A stretch of 64,000 bases of DNA from Pseudomonas mucidolens (GCF_900106045.1 NZ_LT629802.1:3968001-4032000), one strand, 5' to 3'; shown: positions 35,175 through 44,337, counted from the stretch's first letter. Translations and numbers: made by a program. Notes: a model not told the origin generated them from the letters alone.

Positions 35175-35690
35175 ATGAACCTGACATTGACGCCCCCACA
35201 GTGGGATGACGTAAGCGAATTACTTGCGTTCGAGCTGACCAACCGGGCGTTTTTCGAGCGCTGGATCAATGCCCGACTGGACACCTATTACAGCGTCGAC
35301 GGGGTAACCCGAGCCATCGAGAGCGCATTACAGGAAGCCAATGAAGACCGCGCCTATCAGTACCTGATACGCGAAAACGGTGTGCTGGTGGGACGGATCA
35401 ACTTCAGTCAGGTGCGCCGCCGCTATTATCACTCCGCATCCCTGGGTTATCGCATGGGCGCCGAATACACTGGCCGTGGCGTGGCTCGACACGCCGTCGC
35501 GCTGGGTTTGCAGAAAGCCTTCGGCGAGCACGCCCTGAAGCGGGTCGAAGCCACGGTACGTCCAGAAAACCCGGGTTCATTGCGCGTGTTGCAGCGCAGT
35601 GGTTTTACCCAGTATGGCCACTCACACAAGAGCTTTCTGTTTCACGACCAATGGTTCGACCTGTTGCACTTCGAAATCCACGCCCCCTGA
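35175..35690 (+). CDS. GNAT acetyltransferase, RimJ/RimL-like
   Basis: A 171-residue acetyltransferase of the Acetyltransf_3 (RimJ/RimL) type. Blocks are LTNRAFFERWINARLDTYY, SLGYRMGAEYTGRGVARHAV (acetyl-CoA loop, GRGVA) and VRPENPGSLRVLQRSGFTQY, the typical 'NxxSxxVLxxxGF' segment. It acetylates an N-terminal or other amine of an unknown target. The start is the ATG at 35175 (behind AAGG), which lies inside the third 350-bp repeat unit; its first five codons are therefore duplicated twice upstream. Confidence 0.85.
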   Translation: MNLTLTPPQWDDVSELLAFELTNRAFFERWINARLDTYYSVDGVTRAIESALQEANEDRAYQYLIRENGVLVGRINFSQVRRRYYHSASLGYRMGAEYTGRGVARHAVALGLQKAFGEHALKRVEATVRPENPGSLRVLQRSGFTQYGHSHKSFLFHDQWFDLLHFEIHAP

Positions 35691-35693
35691 GGC

Positions 35694-37010
35694 TTACGTG
35701 GACAGCTGGTTGGCAAACTGTCCGACGGCATTGACCACTTTTTGCGCACCATCCTGAATCTCGACGATCACCGTGCCCGCCTCTGCCGCCAGGGACAAAC
35801 CTTGTTCGGCCTGGGAGCGGCCGTCGGTCATCAACGCCACGGCGTCACGAGCCATGTCCTGGTTCTGACGTACCACGCCGACAATTTCCTCGGTCGCTTT
35901 GCTGGTGCGGGACGCCAATTGCCGCACTTCATCGGCCACCACCGCGAAGCCGCGCCCCTGCTCACCCGCGCGGGCGGCTTCGATGGCCGCGTTCAGCGCC
36001 AGCAAGTTGGTCTGCTCGGCGATCCCGCTGATGGTCTTGACGATGCTGCCAATTACCTGGGACTGGGCATTGAGCGCCTCGATACCCTCGCCGGCCTGCT
36101 GCATGTGCTTGGCCAGGTCACGCATCACAGTCACCGCCTGAGTGACGACTGCGGTGCCGCGCTGGGCGCTGCTGTCGGTGTGCAAGGAGGTGCTGTAGGC
36201 AATATCCGCGGCCTCGGCGACGGCTCGCTCGCGGTTGACTTGATCGGTGATCAGCGTGGCGAACTTGACCACTTTATACAGTCGGTTGTTGGCATCCAAC
36301 ACCGGGTTATAGGAGGCTTCCAACCAGACCTCTTGACCATGCGCGTCAATACGCTTGAAGCGCCCGGCGACAAACTCACCCGTGTTCAAGCGCTTCCAGA
36401 AATCCTGGTATTCGGGACTGTTGTATTCCTGCGGGTCGCAAAACAAGCGGTGATGCTTGCCCTGGATCTGCGCCAGGCTGTAACCCATGCCGTTGAGGAA
36501 ACGTTCATTGGCAGACCGCACGTTACCGCTGAGGTCGAACTCGATAACCGCCGTGGAACGCAGCAGAGCGGTGAGCAGGTTCTGGTGGTCGCGGGAGGTC
36601 TCGATGGTACGGGTCAGGTCGCTGGAGTACATCGAAAAACACTTGATACGCCCGTCCGCACCAAGCACGGGTTGCACGATCGAGCGCAGCCAAGCGTCCT
36701 TGCCGTTGCCCCGCAGCAGGCGCACAGTGCCCGCGAAGTGCTCGCCACGGCTTAATGCGTGGTTAAAGCGCTGCTGAAACTCATCGTTTTTCACATGTAG
36801 CGGTACAAACTCATGAATCACACGGCCGAGCAAGTCGCTGGCCTTGTAGACCATTTCATCGAGGAAGTTCTGGTTGACCGACTCGACACGCCCTTCGCAA
36901 TCAAGTTTCAGGGCAAGCATCTCACGATCCAGGCTCTCTTTGATCTGATGCAAACTGGACAGTTCTTCGCGAAGAGCGGCCAACTCCTGTTTTAAGCGGG
37001 TATTGAACAT
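35694..37010 (-). CDS. bdlA: PAS-PAS-MCP cytoplasmic sensor, BdlA-like
   Basis: A 438-residue protein with no membrane helix. A coiled N-terminus (1-35) is followed by PAS 1 (about 35-135, [20 protein letters not shown]), PAS 2 (about 150-255, [20 protein letters not shown]) and a methyl-accepting signalling domain (about 270-438) with the conserved tip [20 protein letters not shown]. This order and length match BdlA, the biofilm-dispersion sensor of P. aeruginosa. It would relay redox or oxygen signals to CheA or to c-di-GMP enzymes. The homology to BdlA is from memory of the architecture, so the symbol is tentative. Confidence 0.82.
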   Translation of the reverse strand: MFNTRLKQELAALREELSSLHQIKESLDREMLALKLDCEGRVESVNQNFLDEMVYKASDLLGRVIHEFVPLHVKNDEFQQRFNHALSRGEHFAGTVRLLRGNGKDAWLRSIVQPVLGADGRIKCFSMYSSDLTRTIETSRDHQNLLTALLRSTAVIEFDLSGNVRSANERFLNGMGYSLAQIQGKHHRLFCDPQEYNSPEYQDFWKRLNTGEFVAGRFKRIDAHGQEVWLEASYNPVLDANNRLYKVVKFATLITDQVNRERAVAEAADIAYSTSLHTDSSAQRGTAVVTQAVTVMRDLAKHMQQAGEGIEALNAQSQVIGSIVKTISGIAEQTNLLALNAAIEAARAGEQGRGFAVVADEVRQLASRTSKATEEIVGVVRQNQDMARDAVALMTDGRSQAEQGLSLAAEAGTVIVEIQDGAQKVVNAVGQFANQLST

Positions 37011-37093
37011 GAGAGCACCGAAGGGTAAGGGGACACGGATATCTTAGCCATCGGCGCGAAGGACATTTTCTGAAGAGCAGGGGATCGCCCCAC

Positions 37094-38395
37094 TCAATTA
37101 TATTTAGTACAGGTTGAGGCATGACGCTGGCTGAACAGCGCTACACACACCACTCCCACCGCGCCCATCACCACGCAATAGCCCACGCAAATCCACGGAC
37201 TGGTGGGCATCAACGCAATCAACATCAATGGCGTGGTACTCGCCCACACGGCATAGGCGATGTTGTAGGTGAAGGAAATCCCCGAGACACGGATTTGCGC
37301 CGGAAACAGCCTGACCATCACCGAGGGCACCGCGCCCACCACCCCACAACTCAAGCCCGCCACTGCGTATGCAGCGCCCAGCCACACTCCGCCACCGATC
37401 AGGCTGGCATACAAGACGGCAATCCCCACTGGCAGCAACAGGCTGTAAACCAGCACCGCACGCCAGGCGCCGATGCGGTCCACCAGCAAGCCCGCCAGCA
37501 CGCAACCGATATTCAGGAAGACAATGCCCAACGCGCTCAAAGCAAAGGTATCGCCAGGGCTCATGCCAAATATTTTTTGCATCATGGTCGGGGTGATGAC
37601 GACCAGCACCACCACCGCCGAGGTAAGGACACAGGTGAGGACCATCGCCGGCAACAACGCGTGGCGGTGATCGCGCAAGACCGTGCGCAGCGGCAGTTCG
37701 GCAGCCGCCTGGCGGCGGGCCTGCATTTCGAGGAACACCGGGGTTTCACTGAGCCAACGCCGCAGCCACACGCCGATCACACCAAACACACCGCCCAGCA
37801 GGAACGGGAAACGCCAGGCGTAATCGAGGATCTGCTCCGGGGTATAAACCTGCGCCAGCAGCGTCGCCGTCAGCGCCCCGAGCAGATAGCCGAAGGTCAG
37901 CCCGGCCTGCAGGAAACCCAGGGCATAACCCCGATGATTATCTGGCGCGTGTTCGGCGACAAATACCCAGGCACTGGGCACTTCACCACCGACCGCGGCG
38001 CCCTGCAGGACGCGCAGCAGCAATAGGATCAGCGGTGCGAAATAGCCGATTTGCGCATAGGTCGGCATGATGCCGATCAGCAGGCACGGCAAGGCCATCA
38101 TCAGAATGCTCAGGCTGAACACCCGTTTGCGTCCCAAGTGATCGGCGAAATGCGCCATCAGAATTCCGCCCAAGGGACGCGCGAGATAGCCAGTGACAAA
38201 GATCCCGAAGCTTTGCAGCAGGCGCAGCCATTCGGGCATTTCCGGCGGAAAAAACAGTTGGCTGAGCGTCAGCGCAAAAAACACGAAAATAATAAAGTCG
38301 TAGATTTCCAGGGCACCGCCCAAGGCGGCCAGGCCCAGGGTTCTGTAGTCGGAGCGGGAAAAACGCTGCGCCTGTGGATAAGCGGTGGCAGTCAT
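37094..38395 (-). CDS. MFS transporter, metabolite:H+ symporter (MHS) type
   Basis: A 433-residue facilitator. The N-terminus GGALEIYDFIIFVFFALTLS and the loop FADHLGRKRVFSLSILMMAL are typical of the MHS group, which includes citrate, alpha-ketoglutarate, proline-betaine and shikimate importers. The GGEVPSAWVFVAEHAPDNHR block after helix 4 is another group marker. It likely imports an organic acid or osmolyte by proton symport. There is no linked catabolic gene. Confidence 0.86.
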   Translation of the reverse strand: MTATAYPQAQRFSRSDYRTLGLAALGGALEIYDFIIFVFFALTLSQLFFPPEMPEWLRLLQSFGIFVTGYLARPLGGILMAHFADHLGRKRVFSLSILMMALPCLLIGIMPTYAQIGYFAPLILLLLRVLQGAAVGGEVPSAWVFVAEHAPDNHRGYALGFLQAGLTFGYLLGALTATLLAQVYTPEQILDYAWRFPFLLGGVFGVIGVWLRRWLSETPVFLEMQARRQAAAELPLRTVLRDHRHALLPAMVLTCVLTSAVVVLVVITPTMMQKIFGMSPGDTFALSALGIVFLNIGCVLAGLLVDRIGAWRAVLVYSLLLPVGIAVLYASLIGGGVWLGAAYAVAGLSCGVVGAVPSVMVRLFPAQIRVSGISFTYNIAYAVWASTTPLMLIALMPTSPWICVGYCVVMGAVGVVCVALFSQRHASTCTKYN

Positions 38396-38655
38396 GAAGA
38401 GGCTCGGCAGACAAACAAAATGGCGTGCAGGTTATGAGCTGCGCACGGTCATGGCAATCACCGGCGATATATTGGTTTTACTCATTGATCGATGAAAATA
38501 ACAACATTCCCAACGCGCGCCCCCTGAGCGATGATGCTCGAAACCCTGTAAAGACACGTCACTGGCGCTCACCCCGGCAACGGGATTGGCGGCTCCGGTT
38601 TGCGTGTTCGCTGCCGTCATCCCGCCCCCATTATAAATACAAGAGGTAATCAAAC

Positions 38656-40074
38656 GTGGCCGATCCTATCGAAGAAAGCCGCTATGCCCGATTTGCCCTG
38701 CGTTGCTCCAACTTCGCCGAACGCTGGTTTCCTGACTCCTGGGTGTTTGCCGCCCTCGCCGTGATCATCGTCGCGGTGGCGGCACTCGGCATGGGCGCGG
38801 CGCCGACCGAGGCCGCGAAGGCCTTCGGCGATGGTTTCTGGAGCCTGATCCCGTTCACCATGCAAATGGCCTTCGTGGTGATTGGCGGCTATGTGGTCGC
38901 CAGCTCGCCACCCGCCGTGAAGTTGATTGACCGCCTGGCGCGCATCCCCAGGAACGGTCGCTCCGCCGTGGCCTGGGTCGCGTTGATCTCGATGGTCGCT
39001 TCATTACTCAACTGGGGCCTGTCCCTGGTGTTTGGCGGGTTGCTGGTACGAGCCCTGGCGCGGCGCACGGATTTGCGCATGGACTATCGCGCAGCCGGAG
39101 CGGCGGCTTATCTGGGACTTGGCGCGGTGTGGGCGCTGGGCTTGTCGTCGTCGGCCGCGCAACTGCAGGCCAACCCGGCCAGTTTGCCACCGTCGATTCT
39201 GGCGATCACCGGGATGATTCCCTTCACCGACACCATCTTTCTCTGGCAATCAGGCGTGCTGTTGCTGGCGCTGATTGTGGTGTCACTGGTTATTGCCTAT
39301 GTCACCGCGCCCGGCCCCAACTCCGCGCGTGACGCCAAGGCCTGCGGTGTTGATCCGGCGTTCAACCTGCCCAAGCCACAGCCACCGAGCCGTCCGGGAG
39401 AATGGCTGGAACACAGTCCGTTGCTGACGATTCTGCTGGCATTGCTGGCGGCCGGGTGGCTGTTCCATGAGTTTTCCAGCAAACCTGCGATCAGTGCGAT
39501 CTCGGGGCTCAATACCTATAACTTTCTGTTCCTGATGGTCGGCGCCTTGCTGCACTGGCGCCCGCGCAGTTTCCTCGACGCGGTGGCCCGTGCGGTACCG
39601 ACCACCACCGGGGTGTTGATCCAATTCCCGTTGTACGGCTCGATCGCGGCATTGATCACTGTCGTGAAAGGCGGCGACGGCCAGACCTTGGCTCACCACA
39701 TCTCGACATTCTTCACCTCTATCGCCTCCCATGACACTTACGCACTGCTGATGGGTGTGTACTCGGCCGTACTGGGCTTTTTTATCCCTTCGGGCGGCGG
39801 CAAATGGATCATCGAAGCCCCCTACGTGATGCAAGTGGCCAATGACCTGCAATATCACCTGGGCTGGGCGGTACAGATCTACAACGCCGCCGAGGCGCTG
39901 CCGAACCTGATCAATCCGTTCTATATGCTGCCGTTGCTGGGGGTCCTGGGGCTGAAGGCGCGAGACTTGATCGGGTTTTCGTTTGTGCAGTTGCTGGTGC
40001 ACACCCCGCTGGTGCTGTTCCTGCTGTGGGCGCTGGGGACGACATTGACGTATATGCCGCCGCTAATACCTTAG
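38656..40074 (+). CDS. atoE: Short-chain fatty acid transporter, AtoE family
   Basis: A 472-residue permease with about 12 hydrophobic segments. The start is GTG behind AAGAGGT, giving VADPIEESRYARFALRCSNF. Family blocks include ERWFPDSWVFAALAVIIVAV, NWGLSLVFGGLLVRALARRT and IPSGGGKWIIEAPYVM. It should take up short-chain fatty acids such as acetoacetate or butyrate. The atoDAB genes are not adjacent. The 260-bp gap upstream shows no other gene. Confidence 0.9.
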   Translation: MADPIEESRYARFALRCSNFAERWFPDSWVFAALAVIIVAVAALGMGAAPTEAAKAFGDGFWSLIPFTMQMAFVVIGGYVVASSPPAVKLIDRLARIPRNGRSAVAWVALISMVASLLNWGLSLVFGGLLVRALARRTDLRMDYRAAGAAAYLGLGAVWALGLSSSAAQLQANPASLPPSILAITGMIPFTDTIFLWQSGVLLLALIVVSLVIAYVTAPGPNSARDAKACGVDPAFNLPKPQPPSRPGEWLEHSPLLTILLALLAAGWLFHEFSSKPAISAISGLNTYNFLFLMVGALLHWRPRSFLDAVARAVPTTTGVLIQFPLYGSIAALITVVKGGDGQTLAHHISTFFTSIASHDTYALLMGVYSAVLGFFIPSGGGKWIIEAPYVMQVANDLQYHLGWAVQIYNAAEALPNLINPFYMLPLLGVLGLKARDLIGFSFVQLLVHTPLVLFLLWALGTTLTYMPPLIP

Positions 40075-40082
40075 AGGGGGTT

Positions 40083-40115
40083 AGCTGCAAGCCTTGAGAT
40101 TTGAAGCTTGCAGCT
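40083..40115. repeat. Inverted repeat after atoE (REP-like)
   Basis: AGCTGCAAGC (40083-40092) and GCTTGCAGCT (40106-40115) form a perfect 10-bp stem 8 bp past the atoE stop. The 'GCTGCAAGC...GCTTGCAGC' form is that of another small repeat seen in pseudomonads. It may also end the atoE transcript; a T-run is lacking. Confidence 0.5.
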
Positions 40116-40196
40116 TGCAACCATCTTCATTGCGTCATATTTCATGGCTAGCGCTCCAACAAAGTATCTTGTAACAGTTAGCCAGGAATGCCCGCG

Positions 40197-40626
40197 ATGA
40201 GTGATGAGCACGACGACCGCCTGCGCGCTGGCGGACTGGGGGATGAGTCGAGCAGCAACCGTTTCCTGGCCGATGCCGAAGCGGGCAAGCTGCCCGCCGT
40301 GACCTTCTACAACCCCCAGGGCAACCTGAATATGCGCGCCGGTTACGTCGACGTGGCCTCGGGTGATCGGCATATCACACGCGTCTTGAAGGTGCTGCAG
40401 GAAAGCCCGCAGAGCGAAAACAGGGTGGTCATCGTCACGGTCGATGAAAACGGCGGCTGGTGGTCTCGCCTTTTGCACGTAAAGGCACAGTCGACCATAC
40501 GGTCTACGACACCGCCTCGATACTGCGTCTGGTTACCGCGTGTTCCAACTGGAACCCTTGGACGGCCTCAAGCAACGGGATGCCGCCATGGGTGATCTGA
40601 GCAACGCCCTGCGCTTCGCGAATTAA
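40197..40626 (+). pseudogene. Acid phosphatase (phosphoesterase family) remnant
   Basis: The C-terminal part of an AcpA-like phosphoesterase. Frame 1 reads AGKLPAVTFYNPQGNLNMRA to VVIVTVDENGGWW. About 20 expected residues are then missing, and the next frame continues SPFARKGTVDHTVYDTASIL with RLVT. A further frame change gives RVFQLEPLDGLKQRDAAMGD with LSNALRFAN to a stop at 40626. The N-terminal catalytic half is absent. It therefore has at least one large truncation, an internal deletion and two frame changes. The intact family members hydrolyse phosphomonoesters in the periplasm. Confidence 0.8.
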
Positions 40627-40751
40627 GCAGTTTTGCCAGGTGCCCGGCAAAAAATTGGATCAACCGACGCGCTTTTTCCTGGTCAAGCGCTACTGTGTGA
40701 GGGTGGGCACCCACCCCGCGCAGACGGGCTTTCGCTGACAAGGAACCACGC

Positions 40752-41921
40752 ATGTTTAAACTGACCAGGCTGTCCTTCACCCTCGCCTCACTCACCTTGA
40801 GCGCAGTCGTACACGCCGATGTCGAACTTGACCTGGGAACCCCGCAACGGGTCACCCAACTGTTCGCCTACCCCAACAATTGCAACGTGATCTGTTTTCG
40901 ACCCTGGACACTGGAACAGACGGTCGAGCATTACCTCACCCAAAGCCTGCAGCGGGACGGCTACAACCGCGCCCGAGTCAGCGTGAAAACCGCTGACAAT
41001 CAGGTGCTCGCCCAGTTCAGTGGTGTCCCTGAGGGCTACGGCCAACCTTTGACCTCACTGTTGAACACCGCGGATCTGGCCTACCAGGGCGCCAGTCAAC
41101 TCAATCGCGATGGCAAATGGCAGTTCGACTGGTCTCTGTTCCTGCCGTTGGGCATGGCCCTGGAAAACCGCAAAAGCATTGAGTTGCTGCATTTTCCGCC
41201 GGATTATTCCCTCACGCATTACCAGGACTACCTGGAGTCAGCCACCACCGATCGTTGGGCCACGCTGTTGACGGCCAACGGCATACCGGCGGCCCAGACG
41301 CCGGAGTACCAGACCATTATCGATATTGCGCCGATCGCTGCGCCTTCTTCGGCCGGCAAGGACCTGGAAGGTGTCTACAGCTACTTCACCGCTTACCAGA
41401 CGCGGATGGTCCGGGAATTGAGCGTGCGCCCCGACGGGGCGCTGCCGATGGTGGCCTTCGGGGCTCCCGTGCGCAACTGGATCAAACAACAGTACGGGCC
41501 AACCCTGCCGGTGCTGGGCCTGGCACCGATCAATCCGGTCGAAGGCGCGACGGTCGCGGTACTGGGCGCCAATCACCCCAGTTATATCTGGTTCGGCGCC
41601 AACCCCGACACCTACGACGACGACCAGAAAAAAGCCGACGAGGCCGGCTTGAAGATCATGGGCCAGGATTTGAGTGCCGCGTGCTGGCAGGCCGCAATGG
41701 GCCAGGCGCCTGGCAGCGACCCCAATGTGCAACTCAAAGGCTGCATAAATACTTGGCAAGTGACTCGCAAGGAGCAGACATGCGAGTTGTTCTACACCTC
41801 GATTCGCGAGTTGCCCCCTGAGCAGGCAAAGGAAAAATGCGCCACCCCGTCAATCAAGGAGCAATTGAAACACTTGAAAAAACCCACACCGGCACTCTCC
41901 ATCAGCGCACCGGTGCTTTAA
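40752..41921 (+). CDS. Exported protein of unknown function
   Basis: A 389-residue protein with a signal peptide of about 22 residues (MFKLTRLSFTLASLTLSAVV then HA). The mature part has six cysteines (NNCNVIC, SAACW, KGCIN, EQTCEL, KEKCA), suggesting periplasmic disulfides, and no membrane helix. A weak resemblance to TraU-like conjugative-element proteins came to mind (PNNCNVICFRPW), but it is not strong enough to name. No conjugation gene lies near. It stands alone between the phosphatase remnant and the SET-domain gene. Confidence 0.7.
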   Translation: MFKLTRLSFTLASLTLSAVVHADVELDLGTPQRVTQLFAYPNNCNVICFRPWTLEQTVEHYLTQSLQRDGYNRARVSVKTADNQVLAQFSGVPEGYGQPLTSLLNTADLAYQGASQLNRDGKWQFDWSLFLPLGMALENRKSIELLHFPPDYSLTHYQDYLESATTDRWATLLTANGIPAAQTPEYQTIIDIAPIAAPSSAGKDLEGVYSYFTAYQTRMVRELSVRPDGALPMVAFGAPVRNWIKQQYGPTLPVLGLAPINPVEGATVAVLGANHPSYIWFGANPDTYDDDQKKADEAGLKIMGQDLSAACWQAAMGQAPGSDPNVQLKGCINTWQVTRKEQTCELFYTSIRELPPEQAKEKCATPSIKEQLKHLKKPTPALSISAPVL

Positions 41922-41948
41922 GTCAGCCTTAGCCTACGCCAGCAATAG

Positions 41949-41984
41949 CCGATATCTACTGTTAGATTTGACAGTAGATATCGG
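41949..41984. promoter_or_regulatory. 14-bp perfect inverted repeat containing a LexA-like box
   Basis: CCGATATCTACTGT (41949-41962) and ACAGTAGATATCGG (41971-41984) are perfect inverted repeats around TAGATTTG. The core TACTGT-N8-ACAGTA fits the gamma-proteobacterial SOS box (TACTGTATATATATACAGTA) at every fixed position. It ends about 94 bp upstream of the SET-domain start, and lies 28 bp past the stop of the preceding gene. There is no T-run, so a plain terminator is less likely. Confidence 0.5.
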
Positions 41985-42077
41985 ATCCAATTTGCGCGAG
42001 GCTGAGACGTCCCATTCGCTGCAAGACTGGCAGTCATATCAATACCAGGAGGTCAATGCAGCCCGACAAGGAGTCTT

Positions 42078-42599
42078 ATGAAAACGCAACGCACGGAACC
42101 GCCCTCCACTGCCAGTCACTGTCTGTATCCTTTCGAGACGCTGCAGACAGCGCAGGGCTATCCTTCTGACCAACATTTCCAGGTCGTGCGTACCCGCAAC
42201 GGTCGGAGCACCGGCATCAAGGCCAAGGTGGCCTTCGACAAACGGATAAGCATTGCCAAGGTGTCGGGACATGTCGTGGACGAGCGACGCCTGCATACCC
42301 TGCAGATGTCTTCGCACATCTATCTTTACGATCCCTGGTTCAGCGGCCTGTTGATGCACTCGTGCGATCCGAACGTTTTTCTCGACATCACCGAGCTCGA
42401 GCTATGGACAACTCAGGCCATACACCCAGGCACACTGCTGACGATGGACTACGCCAGCACCGAGAACGTGTTGCATCAGCAGTTCCAGTGCCATTGCGGC
42501 GCCGATAACTGCCGAGGCTGGATCACGGGCAATAAAGAACCGTTGAACGAGGAAGGACAACGGTTCATGGAGCAGCGACGCCAGCGTAAGCGCGTTTAA
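42078..42599 (+). CDS. SET-domain protein (putative protein lysine methyltransferase)
   Basis: A 173-residue protein with the core and post-SET motifs of eukaryote-type lysine methyltransferases: LMHSCDPNVFLD (residues 92-103, matching NHSCxPN), GTLLTMDYAS (118-127, matching the ELTxDY block) and CHCGADNCRG (138-147, the CxCxxxxC zinc-binding post-SET). The domain is compact, about 130 residues from residue 35. It would transfer methyl groups from S-adenosylmethionine to a protein lysine; the substrate is unknown. The start is behind GGAG. A LexA-like palindrome lies upstream. It converges on the carbonic anhydrase gene with a 4-bp overlap. Confidence 0.8.
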   Translation: MKTQRTEPPSTASHCLYPFETLQTAQGYPSDQHFQVVRTRNGRSTGIKAKVAFDKRISIAKVSGHVVDERRLHTLQMSSHIYLYDPWFSGLLMHSCDPNVFLDITELELWTTQAIHPGTLLTMDYASTENVLHQQFQCHCGADNCRGWITGNKEPLNEEGQRFMEQRRQRKRV

Positions 42600-43240
42600 C
42601 TTTCGCCCAGCGGACGCAAGCGATATTGCGGCGGCAACTGCTCGAACCCACTGATGGTGGTGTTCAGGCTTTTCCAGCGACCATCCTTGATCCCGTAGAT
42701 ACAGCCGTGAATCGACAGGCTCTGTCCGCGATGCCAGGCATTTTGCACAATGCTGGTGTGACCGACATTGGCCACTTGCTGGATGACATTCAGTTCACAC
42801 ATGCGGTCGACGCGTTCTTCTTCCGTGGGCAATTGCGCCAGGGTTTCGCGGTTTTCGTAGTAAAGATCGCGGATCGTACGCAACCAGCCGTCGATCAGGC
42901 CAAACTGACGGTCCTGCATCGAGGCTCGCACACCGCCGCAGCCATAGTGGCCGGTCACCAGGATATGTTTGACCTTGAGTACATCTACCGCGTACTGGAT
43001 CACCGACAGGCAATTGAGGTCAGTGTGCAGCACCACGTTGGCCACATTGCGGTGTACAAACAGGTCGCCGGGCAGCATGCCGACGATCTCATTGGCCGGA
43101 ACCCGTGCGTCGGAACAACCGATCCACAGGTATTCCGGAGCTTGCTGGCGGGCGAGCTTGGCGAAAAATTCGGGATCTTCCTGTTTGATCGCATCCGCCC
43201 AGCGTTCGTTGTTATCTAGCAGGTCTTGTAGTTCGTTCAT
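42596..43240 (-). CDS. can: Beta-carbonic anhydrase
   Basis: A 214-residue beta-class carbonic anhydrase that interconverts CO2 and bicarbonate in the cytoplasm. Zinc ligands are Cys42, Asp44 (GCSDARVPAN), His98 and Cys101 (GHYGCGG), at the same numbers as E. coli Can. The length is normal. It gives bicarbonate for carboxylases when CO2 is low. It overlaps the SET-domain gene tail to tail by 4 bp. Confidence 0.93.
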   Translation of the reverse strand: MNELQDLLDNNERWADAIKQEDPEFFAKLARQQAPEYLWIGCSDARVPANEIVGMLPGDLFVHRNVANVVLHTDLNCLSVIQYAVDVLKVKHILVTGHYGCGGVRASMQDRQFGLIDGWLRTIRDLYYENRETLAQLPTEEERVDRMCELNVIQQVANVGHTSIVQNAWHRGQSLSIHGCIYGIKDGRWKSLNTTISGFEQLPPQYRLRPLGES

Positions 43241-43391
43241 CAGGGAAAGCCTCAGGAATGATGCTCACGTATGACACAGGTGCGTTCGTCCGGGTCACGC
43301 CCTGCCGGCAGAAAGCCAAGACAAATTAGCTTGAATCTTAGGGCGTCATACCAGTCCACACACTATAAGCCCCACAGTATGAGGATTGGCC

Positions 43392-43796
43392 ATGACTGAA
43401 TCACGACGTCCTTACGGCGCTACACAGCCGGAACCGATTGATGACAATGAAGATCGCATGGGTTCGATGCGAGAGCTGGATTTTGACGAGAAGGAGCCCA
43501 CCGCCGAGATTGGCGACGAGATTCCGGCAGGTGAGCGCGAGCACCTGATGCCCGACGAACGGGTACGTGAAGCCGGGCTGACCGGGGCCGCCACCGAGGA
43601 TCATGCATCGACCGATGATGACATGAGTCCCGAAACGCTAATTCACGAAGATGGCGCGCGCGATGCGCGGGAGGAAGGAGAGGACGGCCCGGCGGACTAC
43701 GACCTGAGTATTGTCGATGAGGATGAGATTGGTGGCGGCAATGGGCTGGACGAGGCGGAATTGGCGGAGCGAGACCCGGTAGACGGTAATCGCTAA
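43392..43796 (+). CDS. Acidic hydrophilic protein of unknown function
   Basis: A 134-residue, very acidic protein with no signal peptide, hydrophobic core or cysteine. It starts MTESRRPYGATQPEPIDDNE and is rich in Asp, Glu and Gly to the end (DEDEIGGGNGLDEAELAERD), so it is likely disordered. Similar Pseudomonas proteins are often labelled 'serine kinase/phosphatase', but I see no kinase or phosphatase motif. The start at ATG 43392 is preferred over an upstream TTG. Confidence 0.65.
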   Translation: MTESRRPYGATQPEPIDDNEDRMGSMRELDFDEKEPTAEIGDEIPAGEREHLMPDERVREAGLTGAATEDHASTDDDMSPETLIHEDGARDAREEGEDGPADYDLSIVDEDEIGGGNGLDEAELAERDPVDGNR

Positions 43797-43884
43797 CACA
43801 CCGCAGCCCGCTCCCACAGGGGAATTCGTCAGTTTCTAAACGTTGTGTAGATACCTACAACCTATGCCCACAGTGCACGTGTGT

Positions 43885-44337
43885 TTAGTCGACCAGGGTG
43901 CAGGCCATGACGACCGCATCTTCGCGCCCCCCGACGGCGGGGTAGTAATCCCGCCGGCGGCCAATCTCATTGAAGCCGTAGCGCTCATACAACCGAAATG
44001 CGCCGGCATTGCTGTCACGCACTTCAAGAAAACACTCCCGAGCATTGGCCGCATAGGCGCGAGACATCAAATGCTCCAACAGTGCCAATCCCAGGCCACG
44101 CCCCTGGCTTTCGGGCTTGACGGTAATGTTCAGCAGGTGTGCCTCGTCGAGGATAATCTGCACCACGCCGTGCCCCACTTGCTGCTCGCCTTCAAACATC
44201 AGCCAGATCTGGTACTTGCCCAGTCCGTCGAGAAAAATCCCCCGGGTCCAGGGATGGCTGAATGCCGCGTATTCGATTTTCAGTACGGCGTCGAGGTCCG
44301 CCTCGGTCATCGGGCGAAAGGATACAGCGTCACTCAT
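43885..44337 (-). CDS. rimI: Ribosomal protein S18-alanine N-acetyltransferase
   Basis: A 150-residue GNAT enzyme. Blocks include MTEADLDAVLKIEYAAFSHP, VKPESQGRGLGLALLEHLMS (acetyl-CoA loop RGLGLA) and EVRDSNAGAFRLYERYGFNE with IGRRRDYYP, the RimI signature. It acetylates the N-terminal alanine of S18. It lies downstream of holD with an 8-bp overlap, the same holD-rimI order as in E. coli. Confidence 0.92.
   Translation of the reverse strand: MSDAVSFRPMTEADLDAVLKIEYAAFSHPWTRGIFLDGLGKYQIWLMFEGEQQVGHGVVQIILDEAHLLNITVKPESQGRGLGLALLEHLMSRAYAANARECFLEVRDSNAGAFRLYERYGFNEIGRRRDYYPAVGGREDAVVMACTLVD

Larger units (their letters stand above)
34138..35189. repeat. Tandem triplication, 350-bp unit
   Basis: Three head-to-tail copies at 34138-34487, 34488-34837 and 34838-35189 (the last is 2 bp longer). 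Landmarks recur at an exact 350-bp spacing: TGTAGGAGCG at 34191, 34541 and 34891. Each unit runs from the 3' end of the AraC gene to the first codons of the GNAT gene. The junction joins GACATTG (GNAT codons 3-5) to TTGCCGCC (AraC 3' end) with almost no shared sequence. Copies differ at only a few positions, so the event is recent or the copies are homogenised. This region fills the 995 bp between the two genes. Confidence 0.93.

Noticed and set aside
34138..35189. CRISPR array
   Set aside because: Repeats are 350 bp with no spacers and no cas genes nearby.
40752..41921. Conjugative-element TraU-like protein
   Set aside because: Resemblance is limited to a short Cys-rich stretch and there are no other conjugation genes.
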